64,000 nt of DNA from Montifringilla adamsi (GCA_017590115.1 JAGGNK010012448.1:1837311-1901310), one strand, 5' to 3'; numbered from the stretch's first letter, positions 38,399 to 51,040 are shown. Notes: generated by a model from the letters alone, not told the origin. A program made the numbers and translations.

Positions 38399-39144
38399 CA
38401 TAAAAAGTGAAGGGCTGATGTTTTACACTATGGAGCTGATGTATTTTCTTAGAACAAGCAGTAAAATGCCAAAAAGAAAAAAGTCTAAAACCATATTACT
38501 ATCCAAAATATAATACTGAAGGTTGAACATTTAAAAAATCTTTTTCTAGGCCAATTGAAACAAATTTGGTTCCATGGTAAAAATTAACTTAATATGATTT
38601 GCGCTGATTTAATAAGCAGTAATCTGGCCAAGCTCCACAACAGCAGAATTGCTGTAAGAGTTAAAGACAACATGAAGCTAGGATGCTTTCATAGCTTGTG
38701 CTGAAGTACTGATTGTTTTTCCTGGTTGCCATGAGTCTTGGGACTCCAGAAGGAGGTCAGGGTTGCTCACCAGTCTTCCTCCTTGTGCTTTGATTAGTCT
38801 GGGGATGGATGCACACTTTGCATATCTGGTCCCATGATCAGGATAATGTGTAGATCAAGATAATTCTGAAGATAGTTCCTCATGCCATCTCTTTATCTAC
38901 CTTGCTGAATCTCAGATTTTAGGCTTCTAAGCTGTGACTGTGAAATTGACATGAAATCTATTTTTAAAATGCTAATGCCTGTGGACACTACTGCTCTCAT
39001 GGCTAACATGCTAATCTATCTTTGCAACATTTCCAGCAGAGGAAATTTGTTTATTAGACTTAGTCTAGAAATTACTGTAGTCCTGTGATGGTCCTGTGCA
39101 ATGGTACAAGTTTTTTAAGTTTACTGTGCTGCTCTTTTTTATCA

Positions 39145-39718
39145 TGTTTTGACACCAGGTGGCAAGTAAGTACTAAAAAGTTGTTAATTCACTTCCCACC
39201 CATGCACTGGTGGGATGGGAAGAACAACTGGAAAAAGCTTTTTTTTTTATCTAAACCCCATGGTTTGAGGTGAGTCTTTTAACAATTGAATTGAAGCTAC
39301 TACTACTAAAAATAAAACTAATAAAATTAAAAATTAAAAAGAAAGAGGAATAATACCCAAGAGAAACAAGTGGTTCATATGTTAATTGCTCAGCACCTGC
39401 TGAACAATGCCCAGCCTCTCTCCCAGCAATGATTGGTACCTCTTTGCCAGTTCCCCCCAGTTCTGTGGAATGAGGAGAATGGGGAGAATGGGGAATGGTC
39501 CCTTTGGCCAGTTTGAGTCAGCTGTCCTGGCTGAGCTTCCTCCTGGTTTCTTGCGCACCTGCTGGCTGGCAGAGCATGGGAAACTGCAAAGTTCTTATAC
39601 TATTGAGCAGCAACTGAAATATCAATGTGTTATCAACATTATATATACTTAATCCAAATAAAGCTCTGTTCCAGGTAGTAGAAAGAAAATTAACTCCATC
39701 CCAGCCTAAACCAAGACA
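39145..39718 (+). mobile_element. ERVL-type LTR, diverged, no clear TSD
   Basis: Landmarks in order are TGTTTTGACACCAGGTGGCA (start), GTGGGATGGGAAGAACAACT, an AT-rich (ACTAATAAA) zone at 39300-39350, GAAACAAGTGG, GCTCAGCACCTGCTGAACAA, CCAGTTTGAGTCAGCTGTCC, CTTGCGCACCTGCTGGCTGG, ATCAATGTGTTATCAACATT and CTCCATCCCAGCC, ending AAACCAAGACA. This matches the common avian ERVL-type LTR from end to end (574 bp). The flanks TTATCA and TTCTGT do not form a good duplication, so it is old or the start is slightly misplaced. No internal genes. It differs from the 35-kb LTR by subfamily, so the two are not the paired ends of one provirus. Confidence 0.82.
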
Positions 39719-42700
39719 TTCTGTACCGTCCAACTGCAATACACATAGCAGAGGGCCTGAAGGTTCTACTGAGATATTATTTTAACTGAATTGATCAATC
39801 AAAATAATATTTGGGTATGGCATTCTTTGAACTTTGGTTTGGGGGATTTTTGTTGTAGTTTTTTGTTGGTTTTGTTGCATGACAAGAATCTGCTCCTATC
39901 ATACCAAAGTATAGGCAGCCCTATAATTAGAGAAAAGAATATTCATTTCATTTTCCTTTGTGTTTTGAGCTGTACCAGTATCATTATTTAAGTTATATAA
40001 TGTGGTATCATTTAACTGGAGCTGGAGAATGTGGTGTTATTTAAAGTTTGTACTTCAAAATCCAGAGAAAGCTTGTATTTAATTCTGATGAATTTCCTTA
40101 GCAAATCAGACCAATGGGAAGTATCATCTGCTACAGGCCGAGGTCAAATGTTGCTTTGTAAAACCTCTTTGTTTCTACTTGTATTGACTCAGAATACATA
40201 CCAGTAAAGGATATGTGTCAGCACTTGTTCTCATTCCTTGTCGCCCTTAGGAATTAATATAGATTTAAGAAGTCCCAAAGGGTCTTCAGGATGATGGAAA
40301 TGTACTGAGCTGCCTATTCCCCAGCAAAGAAATAGACAATGTTTGGAAGCAGCCACATGTTTTGGTTGATTCAGAAGATATCCTGAAGTGTGACAACCTT
40401 GTGTTTCTTCAAAAGAAAGAATTTAATGGTTTTCTTGGGAGCTTTTGGTGTTTAATTTTTTTTTTTTAATGTAGATGAGTAAGAAGATATGTGATACAAA
40501 ATTTCCACAGAGGCGTAAATGGACAGCTAAAACCAGAGCTCTTGAGAACAATATATCCATTCTAAAATTATTTTGTTCATTTGAATTCATTTGAAGTTGC
40601 ATGTAAAGGCAACTACCTGCTTAGAGAGGCAAAATCTGTTTTCATGGAAGAATACCTCACTATCACCCACAAGTTATAGGCAAAGATATAAGAATATATT
40701 CTGATGTGTGAAATGTAGTTCTGGCCTCCATTTAGTATTTTCTGCAGTGGTAATAGCCTTAGTGAGGCTGTGGTCTGGATATTACACTTCAGCAACCTCC
40801 TTGTGAAGTAACTGACCAGAAAAGTTCCAGTTAATAGAGTCAGCTGCTGGGCTGGATAGTCATGTTGCATCTCCCAGAAGCACAGCTGCTGTTAGTAGGT
40901 CTGCAGGGCCTGACTCAGTATCATCTTTCCATTTCAGCCTAAGCTATAAGATCTTTCCTTATATTTTCTTCCAAAATATCATCTTTCTATTTTTGCAAGT
41001 AAGAATTTGGACACAGTGAGAAGCATCAGTGGAGACACTGGAGCCCAAATCGTCTAGAAAAGTCCAAAGACTGGCCTTTAGATGGCAGTGTGTACCTGTT
41101 GAATAGGAAGTATGTAGCGGGGTAAATCTGTGAAGCAGAAACAGTTTTCTAAGGTGGAACTGTGACAAGGTTATATTCTTGGACTAAAATGAAGTGGAGA
41201 TCCCACCTAAGATCCCATGTAACCAGAATTTCATTGTTGTCTGGCTGCCTTTGGTTAAAATTTAGTAAACAAACAGGAGGAAATTGGTATGCTTGTGTTT
41301 TTTCTTCTAGGTTTGGAGAACATATATTGAAATTTTTAATTGGGATTTAGCAGAGAAAACATAGATTAATAATTGCTTGTGAGTTGTTCTCCCTACTCCT
41401 TCATGCAAAGATACTACAAAGGGTTCAAGTAAGTTAATATTATAATTACATGTGATGTGCAAACCAGATATCCTGCAACAAATTCTTCCTTTGGACAGAC
41501 AAAGCCATCTGGGAGGGAGATTCATAAACACATATAAACCCAGGGATTATCATGTGCATTTAGCAGCAAAATACTTAGTCTAATATATAGTCTCTTTGTG
41601 CTTTTAAGGAGGAGAAAAGAAGAGCTAATTTTTTGCGCCTTCGAAGAGTCATTGGGGATGTCACTTTTAATATACACTGTATTTGCGCTGTACATAAATC
41701 TACCACCTATTTTGTTTAGCTTGCAATTGTATTACATTAATATTGTAAAGGCCATTTAGTTTTTTGAACAACTGATGTTTTGTTGTATTCTGTATTGTCA
41801 TTAACAATGGACAGAGTGGAGGTAAGATCTGCACAGAAATAAAATTGCTCAGTAAATTTTACTTCACATTTTATGCAAGCCATATACATTCTTCTTAGTG
41901 AGTTTCTATGAAATCTTTGAGGGAATCCTTGAATATTTGGGAGAAATTTCTCATCTGCCTGTAAAACAAAATGAACAGATATTTCAAATTCTATTTTAAA
42001 TATGCCAATTCTTACAAGTGAATCTTTAAATGTAAATATGTAATAATACATGTAATATAATATAATATATGTAAATTCCGCTCTAAAAATCATTAGATTC
42101 TCAGGGTTAAAAAGTGTAATTTATTTCTGAACAATCTTTGGAATGCATATACCCCAGAGAGGAATTTCTAGTCCTTCTTATCAAAGAATACTCCAATAAT
42201 TGCTGATGTGTCCCAAAACAGTAACTTACTTCAAACCATTGACAAATACGTGAGAATTCATGATTGTACAAATGTTTATGAATAGTGCACATGGGTAATC
42301 TTAAAACTCACCAACAGCTAGCAGATAATTTAAGCAGATAAAGACTCACATGACCCCATTTTTTCCCTGAACTTGATCTTTGTATAAATAAAAGAATCTA
42401 CATTGCTTACAAATGCTTTATACCTCATGTCCTGTACCTGTGATGATCTAAGGATTACAGGTACCATGTAAGATATACAGACCAGTCTGCACGGGCCATA
42501 CTGTGCCAATTTTTGTGCAATCATTATCCAGCTCAAGAATAGTTGTTAGCAAATGTGTTTACTTCAATACTAATTTGACTTTTATACAGACAAGAAAAAA
42601 AATTATTCTATTCCTGTTTTAATTCACTTGAAAAGTAAACTCCTCATTGGTTAAAGTGGTGAAGGATTAACGATTAATTTAATGAGGGATTTATATCACT

Positions 42701-43580
42701 CTCACAAACACTGAGAAAAACATTGATGAATTTGGGGAAACCTGATGAAACTTTATATTTTTTTTAAATTAGGCCATCTATTTTGATTTATTAATAATAA
42801 ATTCCAGGGCAGTAGCCTGCAACATGATCTGATGCAAACCAGAGTCTACAACCCTTTAACATTTTCAGTATATAAACAAACTCTCCCTAGACTTCTCTTT
42901 GCTCTCAGACAGTCTGCCTCAGGTATTTACCTGCTATGTGGGTCTTTAGAAATGGATATGTTTTTATAGGGCCTATTATCACAGCTATGTTTAAAGCAAG
43001 TAGCAGTAATTGTAATGTACCTGCTCATACAGCAAGATACAGAAGTGCTTAGAATGTCAGGAAGGGCATAATCTCTTCTGCAGCAGTGAGCGAGAATCAG
43101 TAGATGTGTTCTTTTTTCTAGTATTATGCTCCAGTTCAAGAATTCTTGATATCTGTACATGTCCTGCTACACTACAAGTAAAATTAAAGGATTATGAATG
43201 TATCTGGTTCAAAAGATTTACCCTCCAGGTCTGTTTAGGGCAGTTTTACAGAATTGAGGTTAAACAGTGACACAAAACCCAGGGTGGCCTAATGGTAGTC
43301 TAACTCTGAATCCACTCTTCAAGTACAAGTGTTTTTGGAAAGCTGTGTTTAGCTCTTGTCAATATCTTTCTGCAAAGGTTAAAGTTTGTACTGTCTTTTT
43401 CTTGTGTAATGTTTTGTTTTCGGTTTTGGTTTTTTTTGGTTAGTGATTAGTATTATTAGTTTACCACTGATGTAATCTGTTCTAAATTGATGTAGAAACA
43501 GTACATGTGGTTGCTGCTTCATCTGCACAAAATCTTAATTGAACCCCTCAGCCGCTCTGTAGCATTCCACTGTGGAGAAC
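39719..43580. other. Unique AT-rich DNA, no gene seen
   Basis: No transposon recognised. The only splice-like candidate is a 96-nt minus-strand segment (41863-41958), listed separately. A T-run lies near 40458-40467. Confidence 0.45.
41863..41958 (-). other. Weak candidate exon, 96 nt, fully open
   Basis: On the minus strand the acceptor context ATTTTGTTTTACAG precedes GCAGATGAGAAA. The frame stays open for 32 codons (beginning ADEKFLPNIQGF, ending MACIKCE) and then meets GTAAAA as a possible donor. The length is a multiple of three. I recognise no protein domain. In AT-rich DNA a 96-nt open segment with loose splice sites is expected by chance fairly often. Confidence 0.15.
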
Positions 43581-44386
43581 TGTGAGGAGTTATTTTCAAA
43601 ACAGATGGTCAGGAACGAATTTAAGTCAAATGAGACAAACATATCTGAGAACCGTTTATTGGTAACGAAAACACAAAATAAAAAGGAGTTACCCCACTTA
43701 GGGCTGGAGAAGACAGAGCAAGAGGAGGAAAAATGGGAAAGGAACGGGGGTGTAGAGAGAGAGGGAGAGAGGAGACAGAGGGAAAAGAGGGCATTACCCC
43801 CGGAGGTCGGGGGTGCTGAGGATGGCCCCGACGAGGCAGCCGGACACCAGGGGAGGGGATCGGGCAGCAGGGCAGGAGCCGGGGAGGGCGGCCGGACACC
43901 AGGGGAGGGGATCGGGCAGCAGGGCAGCAGCCGGGGCAGGGCGGCCGGACACCAGGGGAGGGGATCGGGCAGCAGGGCAGCAGCCGGGGCAGGGTCGCGG
44001 CGAGGACGGGCCTGGTCAGGCTCGGAGGCGGGCAGGGCTGGGCCCAGGGACAGGGGCGCTGGGACGAAGCAGGCAGGGCGCCGGTCAGGGACTCGGGGAG
44101 GCGGGACAGGCTCGAGGGTGAGAGAGCCAGCGAGGGCAGGAGAGCCAAAAGGCTGCCTGAGGCCAGGGCAGAAGGGGCAAAAACAGGCTAGGGCCAGGGC
44201 AAGAAGCAGACTTCGGGAAGCTGGAGTCAAATCGAAAGCACAAGACTTAAAAACCCCCGACGCGAAAACAAGTCTCAAAAAAGGCCCGCGCCGAAAGCCC
44301 ACATTCAGAGACCAAGTTTCACACCCTGGGTTGCGACACAGTTGCTTTCTGTGCCCCAGGTTCCTCCCAAAGCCTGGTTGCTAACA
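43581..44386 (-). mobile_element. GC-rich, CpG-rich LTR-like element
   Basis: This is about 0.8 kb of GC-rich, CpG-rich DNA in an AT-rich setting. Read on the minus strand it begins TGTTAGCAACCAGGC (from 44386), has a TATA-like TTTTTAAG at 44252-44245, a C/T-rich body with three 52-53 bp repeats, then AATAAA at 43660-43655 with a TGTTTGTCTC GU-rich stretch downstream, and ends CTCCTCACA at 43581. The TG...CA ends, TATA-like box, polyA signal and short 3' part are the layout of an LTR. The flanks GGAGAAC and GGAGACC agree at 6 of 7 positions, a possible imperfect duplication. Long frames on both strands (255 codons minus, 270 codons plus) are Pro/Leu- or Arg/Gly-rich, as GC-rich repeats give, and I do not call them genes. 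A CpG-island promoter of an unannotated transcript is the main alternative. Confidence 0.5.
43841..43998. repeat. Three tandem copies of a 52-53 bp GC-rich unit
   Basis: Units begin with CGGACACCAGGGGAGGGGAT at 43841, 43893 and 43946. Each continues CGGGCAGCAGGGCA and a CCGGGG-containing spacer. Copies 2 and 3 are nearly identical, and copy 1 lacks one base. They lie within the LTR-like element and encode LLPDPLPWCP repeats on the minus strand. Confidence 0.92.
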
Positions 44387-47300
44387 GGAGACCTTTGGCC
44401 CAATCCAACCTTTTGCCATCTGGTTGGAGAAGCCCCTCTGGGGAGTTCAGTGTGTCCTACTGCCTGTCTCATGAAGTGTTGTCAGGTGAAGTCCTCACAG
44501 AGACAAGGCTTCTTCTAGTTGACTCCTTCACGTGTCTCTGACAACCACTGTTGAAGAAAATCAAAACTAAACTCTTTTCACAAGCTCTGAGTAAATACAA
44601 AACTATAAGGTTCATTTAATTTGAACGTTAATTTGAACCAAAAATAGTTATATTTTTCAGTAGCATCTTTGACATAGTGTTTAGAATATCCCAGTAATGA
44701 GGCAAACTGTAAAATTTTTTACTAATTCATCATAAAAATACCTAAAAACCCCCAACATCCCACACATCCAAATATCATCATGTTATTGACACATGTTGAA
44801 CTACATCTGTATGTTTACTGAAATTTCATATAAGGCCATCCTACAACACTTGAAAACAAACAGAGCTACTGGCAGTCTAATTGATTCTGAGAAGTAAGAG
44901 TGAAAAAAAGCTCTGAAGAGGGCTCTGAAATCCAAAATAGTGCCTGATTAATTTAATTATTACTAAATAATTAGATATTAGATTTTACCTAATTAGACTA
45001 GCCCTTTGTCTTTTGTTGTTCCTCTGATACAGTTTACATGTGCCACAAACTTAAATACAGATCTTTGCTCACTGCCGTGCAAACACCTCCTCTTGGGCTA
45101 GGGACACACAACAATTTTACAGGCTTTGTAGAAAAGAGAAAAGTGTGTAATTTGAAGACTAGTAATCTGTTACTTTTCACTGATAGCAATTAGTCCTCAT
45201 GGAGTACCTCCTGTTTCAGTCTGAATCCAGACAGAAACTAGGGCAACAAAGGGAACTAGACTAAGAGAGCAATTAGCCATAATTTGCTGTCAGCTAATGT
45301 GGTATCACCTCCTAATCTTTGGGATTCGTTTAGAGTGTGAGCCAAGTGGTAGCTGGAAAACTGCTTTTGATACCCATCATGTATGTGGCAGGCACCTTGC
45401 CTGCTGCCATTCCAGAGAGTCGAGTTTAGCCCTTCTCACCATGACTTTGTGCTATTTGTAAATGTTGTTGCTACAATGCATCAGCTAGACAGAAGAGAAT
45501 GGCTATGCTGGTGGGAGAAATATTTCCTTCTGCAAGTTTATACACTTCAGTACAGAGGAGCTCCAGACAGCCTCTGAGGGAGAAAATCTCCAAAAACCTA
45601 TTGGTGAAGATCTTGGATCTTCCCAGTTTTCAAAATATATTCCAGTCAAGTGCATACAGAATTGATCACTTCTTTGTTTTTCCAAAATTAAACATGCCTA
45701 GACTCATATTTTATCTTTAATGTTTGCATTAATGTTATTTCATCTAAGAAAGTTATTTAAAATAGATGTAGACCTGCCATATGGTATGTTAAATGATGCA
45801 AGTAATCTCATGTGGTGTTGAACTCAAAAATTATGTTACACAAATTTTGAGGGAGTCAGAAGCAATTAAAAATGTAGTTAAAATACATCTTTGGCATTCT
45901 CATCAAGCACAGTGCCTCTCTTCTGACATAAGTGCAAGAAATTCTGACTCATGCAACCACTATCACAGATAAATAAGACGCTGGTTTGGAGTGGCGACAG
46001 CTCAAAGCAAATTTAATTCCTGAAAGGGCTATCTTCCTTCAGGTTGATTTCGCCACTTTCTTTGAGTACACGAGGAGTCCAGAATATACAACTGTCTATT
46101 CACTTGTATCTAGACATCATAACTTTAATGAACTCTTGCTGAGTTGCAGGTTGCTCTTGCTTTTAATGATTACTACCTTCTGGTCCTCACCTGAAGTAAC
46201 CAGTAATCTGAAGGAAGGGGTATTTTGTGAAACAGATGTTTGAGTGACCTGAACATGCTCTGTCGTGCTCTTACAGGAAAATAATTTGTACTACTTGCTT
46301 CAGTAAGGGGCAGAGTAGGATCAGTTATTACCAAATTTAAATAGATAGCTTTCTGACTTTGTTTCTTTCTCTACTAGGCATTTATGGTCATGTTTATGGA
46401 ACTTGTGTCATATTTTAATGTTAACCTGCACCCTTTAAAAATATTATAAAGATATTCTCCCTAGTTTTGCATTTCATTTGTGTACAATAAAGCAAACAGT
46501 TGATGAGAGAAGAGTTTGTGACAGGTTCCAATATTTTTTGTCAACAAAATGTTTATGAGTAAAGGTACTAAATTTCTGCTCCAATTTTGAGGTCAAATAC
46601 CACCTCTTTGTCACTACACAATAATTTGTAGAACTTCCTGCTCATTCCAAGGAAAGACAAATAGACAGCTATAAACTCTATGAAACTAGATAAAGCCAAG
46701 ATGAAGCACATTTATGTATTTTCAAGAGATTATATCTAAAATACCTTTTATTTCTGCCAGCATTGTACTATATTTACACAGAAACTATTCAGGCACATGT
46801 GTTTTCAAAGAAGTTGTAATTTCCTGTCAGACTTTTTACAAATCCTTTTTAACAGCTGTAGACGGAAATTCAGCTACTCCTGCAATGAATGACCTTCAGT
46901 GTTTGGATCCCAGAGAGTAAACAAACATTTACTCTACAGAGGAAGCCCTGCTGTGAATGTAACATTAACATTACACTCCTCAGTTGGTTTATTAGAAACT
47001 AATCCCGTTTCTGCACTGCAATTATGACTTCTTGAAAACCAAAACATTTTCGTGGTAAGCCAATCCTGCTAGTACTTCAACATAAAAGACTCATGGTGTC
47101 AATAGTGAAGATTAGACAGAAGTTGACAAGATATGAGTTTTGTTTTTATGTGCAAGTTTTGTTTAGACAGTATTTGTTTTACCTTTCAGAGCATTAGTTT
47201 CCATAAATTGCCCATGCTTTAACTGCATAAGCAATATTTTCAAACATAGCTCTTACACAGGAGTGTATATTAAATATTTGTTCAGCTGATTAAAACAGTT

Positions 47301-48427
47301 CTACATTTATTTAATGTTTGAACAGTAAACAGTTTGTTGAGGACTGAAATGTGTTCTTACACATACACATACACATATTCAGGCCTCATTAGAAGAGTTC
47401 CTGTTGTGAGGGTGCTTTACCTAGGTGTACCAGGTATTACAGACCCTCAGAAAAACCTTCTTTTAGTAAGTGAGTCAAACTCCATTCTTCCTGTTAGTAG
47501 ATGGCACTTTGTGAAGGGTAACACAGAACTTCTTTCCTATCAGTGGAAAAATTTACAATGTAAACGGAAATGGTCTCTTGTGTCAGTAACATTGCAGATG
47601 TAGTTCAGCTCTACACAGCTATGTCCTTTGCACTGTACCCTTTCCATACGGTGTTTAAACAAGAAAAAAAAAAGAAAAGTTATCTAGATTACTTGGAGGA
47701 ATTCTTTGTCTGGGTTTGATACTGGCTGTACACAAGAGATTAACAGTTTGAGAGCAAAATGTTTCCTTTCACACACCTTTGCTAAAGTGATGAAGAAAAC
47801 ATGATAAAGAGTTTTCTGTATTGTTTGTTTATCCAGAAAATATCGAACTGCAATTTCAGTCTTAAAAACTAACATCATAAAAATCTTTCCATGATGTACA
47901 GCATTTGGTTTGAAATGCTTTCTGAGCTATGTATATGAAGTATGAAGTAAGTAAATACATAGTCTATTTCCCTGCCTGTTTCTAGTTTGTACAATCAAGT
48001 CAGCCATGGAGAACATGAAGGATTCTTTCATCATGTCCACTCCAAGAAATAATAAAAATCCTGCTTTATATCCAGTCCTTGATTATTCTGTGATTAACCC
48101 CCATCCAGCTTCACAGGTTTTGGTGGATTACATAGTAAGGTTGATAATGTCCTGGTGTCACATAAAGCACCAGCATTCCATATGCCTGAATACAAACCAG
48201 CTTTCTCACTTACGGCTATATTGGCTCCCTGTTGGTTGACCTATCAGGAACTAAAAGCAGTAAAACTTCATTTATGTCCCTTAAATTAGCACTAGTCTAT
48301 CAACTGCACTATGTGAATGGTATAATGGTAGAGCTGATAGCAATTTCAGCTTTTTAGCGCTGAATTGAAGTTAAATGCCAACAAGTGCCTTGGCTCAATG
48401 TTTTCTCTATTACAGTCAGTTGGCAAT
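44387..48427. other. Unique AT-rich DNA, no gene seen
   Basis: No exon or transposon recognised. Frames are all under 90 codons. A short run of CACATA units lies near 47359-47378. Confidence 0.45.
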
Positions 48428-49010
48428 ATCACAGAGTAATTTAGTTAGGATGGGACCTCTATGTGCCATTCAATCCAACCTCATTGAAGCTGGTCCAGTT
48501 AAAGCAGGTTGCTTGTGGTTTTGTTCAGTTGAGCTTTGACCATCTCCAAGGATGGAAATTCTACAATGTCGTTCAGCATATGGTCCAGTGTTTGCCTCTT
48601 CTCATGCTATAAAAATTTGCTTATATAAAAAGCTACTATTTTCCTACTATTATTTCTACTATCTTTTACTTTGTGACTATGCACCTTCTATTAACATATT
48701 GCTGTGATCTAATTTGATAGTTGCAGATGGAAATTAGATGACTACTGTTCCTAAGGGTGAACAAACTCCTTCTCTTGTCTCTCTTGCTGCAATCACCTAA
48801 CCCCCTTGGTAACTGGACATGCTTCTGAATGTCCACACCTGTCTTGTGCTGAGAAGCCTGAAATTGAATACAGTGCTCAGAAGTAGTCACAAAAATATTG
48901 CAGAGAAGGGAATAGTCACTTCCATTGACATGCTGGTTGTGTTCCTGCCAATACAGACCATTTGCTCCTGCAGTTTGTTTTTTCTGAACTGCTATATACA
49001 GCGGTAATAA
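48428..49010 (-). mobile_element. CR1 LINE 3' region fragment, old
   Basis: On the plus strand this is the reverse complement of a CR1 3' region. It contains TAGTTAGGATGGGACCTCTA, GCCATTCAATCCAACCTCAT, TCCAAGGATGGAAATTCTAC, GGTCCAGTGTTTGCC, then AACTCCTTCTCTTGTC, CCTGTCTTGTGCTGAGAAGC and CAGTGCTCAGAAGTAGTC, and CTTCCATTGACATGCTGGTT. This order runs from the 3' tail back towards the ORF2/3' UTR boundary. Divergence is high, including an AT-rich insertion around 48600-48700. It is noncoding. The upstream edge (near 49010) is approximate. Confidence 0.8.
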
Positions 49011-50247
49011 AAAACCCTAAATGCTTCTTGGACGCATGTTGGAAGGAAGACAGTTCAGAAAACTGTCTGGAACAAGACAGTGGCTGATACTTTAGCAGAT
49101 GTGTATTGTGTTGGTATGAGTTTCTATCTCTCCACTGCTATTTTTGATGTGATGTTAAGAGTTTTGTTTTTGTGAAGTCAATGTTTATCCATTACCTTCT
49201 CCAAGACCAAGCAGTTGCTGTAACTGGACCTATGCATTGTGGCTAGAATGCCACGATATTGCATCCCTGGGTGCTATTTAAAAATTTTGTAAAACGTTCA
49301 ACATGTAGGCAACACAGCAGAAAAGTTTATCATAGAGATACTGATGAAGAACTAAAATGTAATGCTACATTGTGTATTCTTGAAACATAATTAACTCTGA
49401 CATGGAACATGCCCTGCTTTTTTACTGTTTCAGACCTGTAACTTAGAGTGGGTAGCCTGTGATTTACTGGCATTCAGGAATACCTGACAGTGGTTGATTC
49501 CTGATCTGTAAGAACCAAAACAATCAGCATTGTTCTAAAGAACACTATTTCATGGCATTATTTTATGGTAGTTACTGCAAAGTAGGTGTGTGCATACAAT
49601 CATTTATGTTGAAAAAAAATGCACGGAAAAGGTATGAACAATTTCTATTTTGAGCTAGCATGATTTTGTACTCAGAAAGGTAATGGATATTAAAAGGTAG
49701 GCATTACAGAGAGGTATTTGCTTTTTGTTTGTGTCTGATTTAGTGATACGTTGTTGTAAAACCCTCATTGTAAACAACAAATAAAAGAGGCCAGATTGAT
49801 AACTTTGTGGGGAATTAGTGTAAAAGGGAAAAATTGCCCCCTCAGTATGGTGTGATGACTTCTGTGAGGTAGCATTCAGTAATCTCCAATGTATATACAA
49901 AGGTAATGCAATAGTATGGAAAGATTCATAATGAATAGTAAAACAGTATTTTTTTTAACATAAACTACCTCAATCCTATTTTCCTCCACAATAATATCCA
50001 CTTTTCCTGTGTTTTTATGATGCCAAGACCTCAATATTGTTGAGTGTCTCTGCATACATGTGAAGTAAAGTTAAATGTTTTGATAGATGATAGACACATT
50101 AGAGGATGAAATCTAATGTAAAGTGTCCAATTCACACAGTAACTTAAGGGACTGTTAGGACAGTTCGTTAAGAGACAGAGAAAGTAGTCACAGGCTTCTA
50201 ATGCTAATGGGAAGAGAATAAGAGGAAATTAAAAAGAAGATCCAAAT

Positions 50248-50274
50248 ACTCATGGCTGAGAAACAGCCATGAGT
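50248..50274. repeat. Perfect 11-bp inverted repeat (hairpin)
   Basis: ACTCATGGCTG (50248-50258) and its exact reverse complement CAGCCATGAGT (50264-50274) flank a 5-nt loop AGAAA. The stem is too short for a microRNA precursor, and there is no T-run after it. Confidence 0.8.
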
Positions 50275-50748
50275 GATGCTTTTTAGAATTGGAAAATGTA
50301 AGACTTGTGCCTTCCTTGGGCAAATAGTTGCCAGGACCTCTTTAATGAGTGATTTTTGATGGTGTGAAGTGTTCAAGTTCAAAAGTAAATTCCCTGTTAG
50401 AAGTTGCATTCAACCTCTTTATAAACTATTCTGTCAGGAAAATCAGATATTCTTAGATGTATGTCCATCTGATACTTAGTTTTCAAAGCCTCAGTCCAGG
50501 TTCTGGTTAGTCATGTGGTCAACAGATGCAGGACAGTAATTATTCACATGTGGTAAGGACAACTGTGAACAACAAGGGGATGAGTCAAGGTAAGCACTGA
50601 CACAGAGTGCCATTAATAGAATTACTCATATAAAGAAGTTGCTAAATATGAACTATTTTTGTGCTAGATTATTTATTCAGACTTAGGGTTACACACCTCC
50701 AGTGTTTTAGAATTCTAAAGGACCAAGTGAGAACTTTGACTTGGAACT

Positions 50749-50820
50749 TTATCTATCTATCTATCTATCTATCTATCTGTCTATCTAATCTATCTATCAT
50801 CTACCTATCTATCTATCTAG
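50749..50820. repeat. (ATCT)n microsatellite
   Basis: About 17 ATCT/TATC units over 72 bp with a few interruptions (GTCT, AATC, CATC, ACC). Probably polymorphic. Confidence 0.95.
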
Positions 50821-51040
50821 CCTCTATCTCTACCTAGCTATAATCTCCTAAAAATACTCCTTTGGATGAATAATGTGTGCAAAGTCTCATCTTTTTTAAG
50901 AACACTGGAAAACCTACCTACCTATGAAAAAATCCGGTGGAAAAAAATCCATTTACATCAATTAATGAAGAAGATTTAGCTCCAAGGAGCCTGTCATCAA
51001 TAGCAGCTCTTAGTGTATTATTAACATTTCTATATAAAAT

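Larger units (their letters stand above)
35465..39144. other. AT-rich DNA, possibly with conserved noncoding parts
   Basis: No exon or transposon recognised. Within 36360-36900 and 37370-37510 the sequence is well mixed and rich in TAAT, TTAAT and CAAT-type sites, without the decay typical of old repeats, so it may be a conserved regulatory cluster. That is an impression only. A 21-bp tandem duplication (37150-37191) and a (TTA)n tract (38369-38398) are listed separately. Confidence 0.35.
49011..51040. other. Unique AT-rich DNA with simple repeats
   Basis: No gene recognised. The only structured items are the hairpin at 50248-50274 and the (ATCT)n tract at 50749-50820. Confidence 0.45.

Noticed and set aside
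35031..39718. A single ERVL provirus with two LTRs
   Set aside because: The two LTRs differ by subfamily, the first has its own perfect 5-bp duplication, and no gag/pol-like frames lie between them.
43572..44384. 270-codon plus frame and 255-codon minus frame overlapping as possible genes
   Set aside because: Both are products of GC-rich repetitive DNA with few stop triplets. They are low complexity (Arg/Gly or Pro/Leu), contain the tandem repeat and have no recognisable domain; the LTR-like layout explains the region better.
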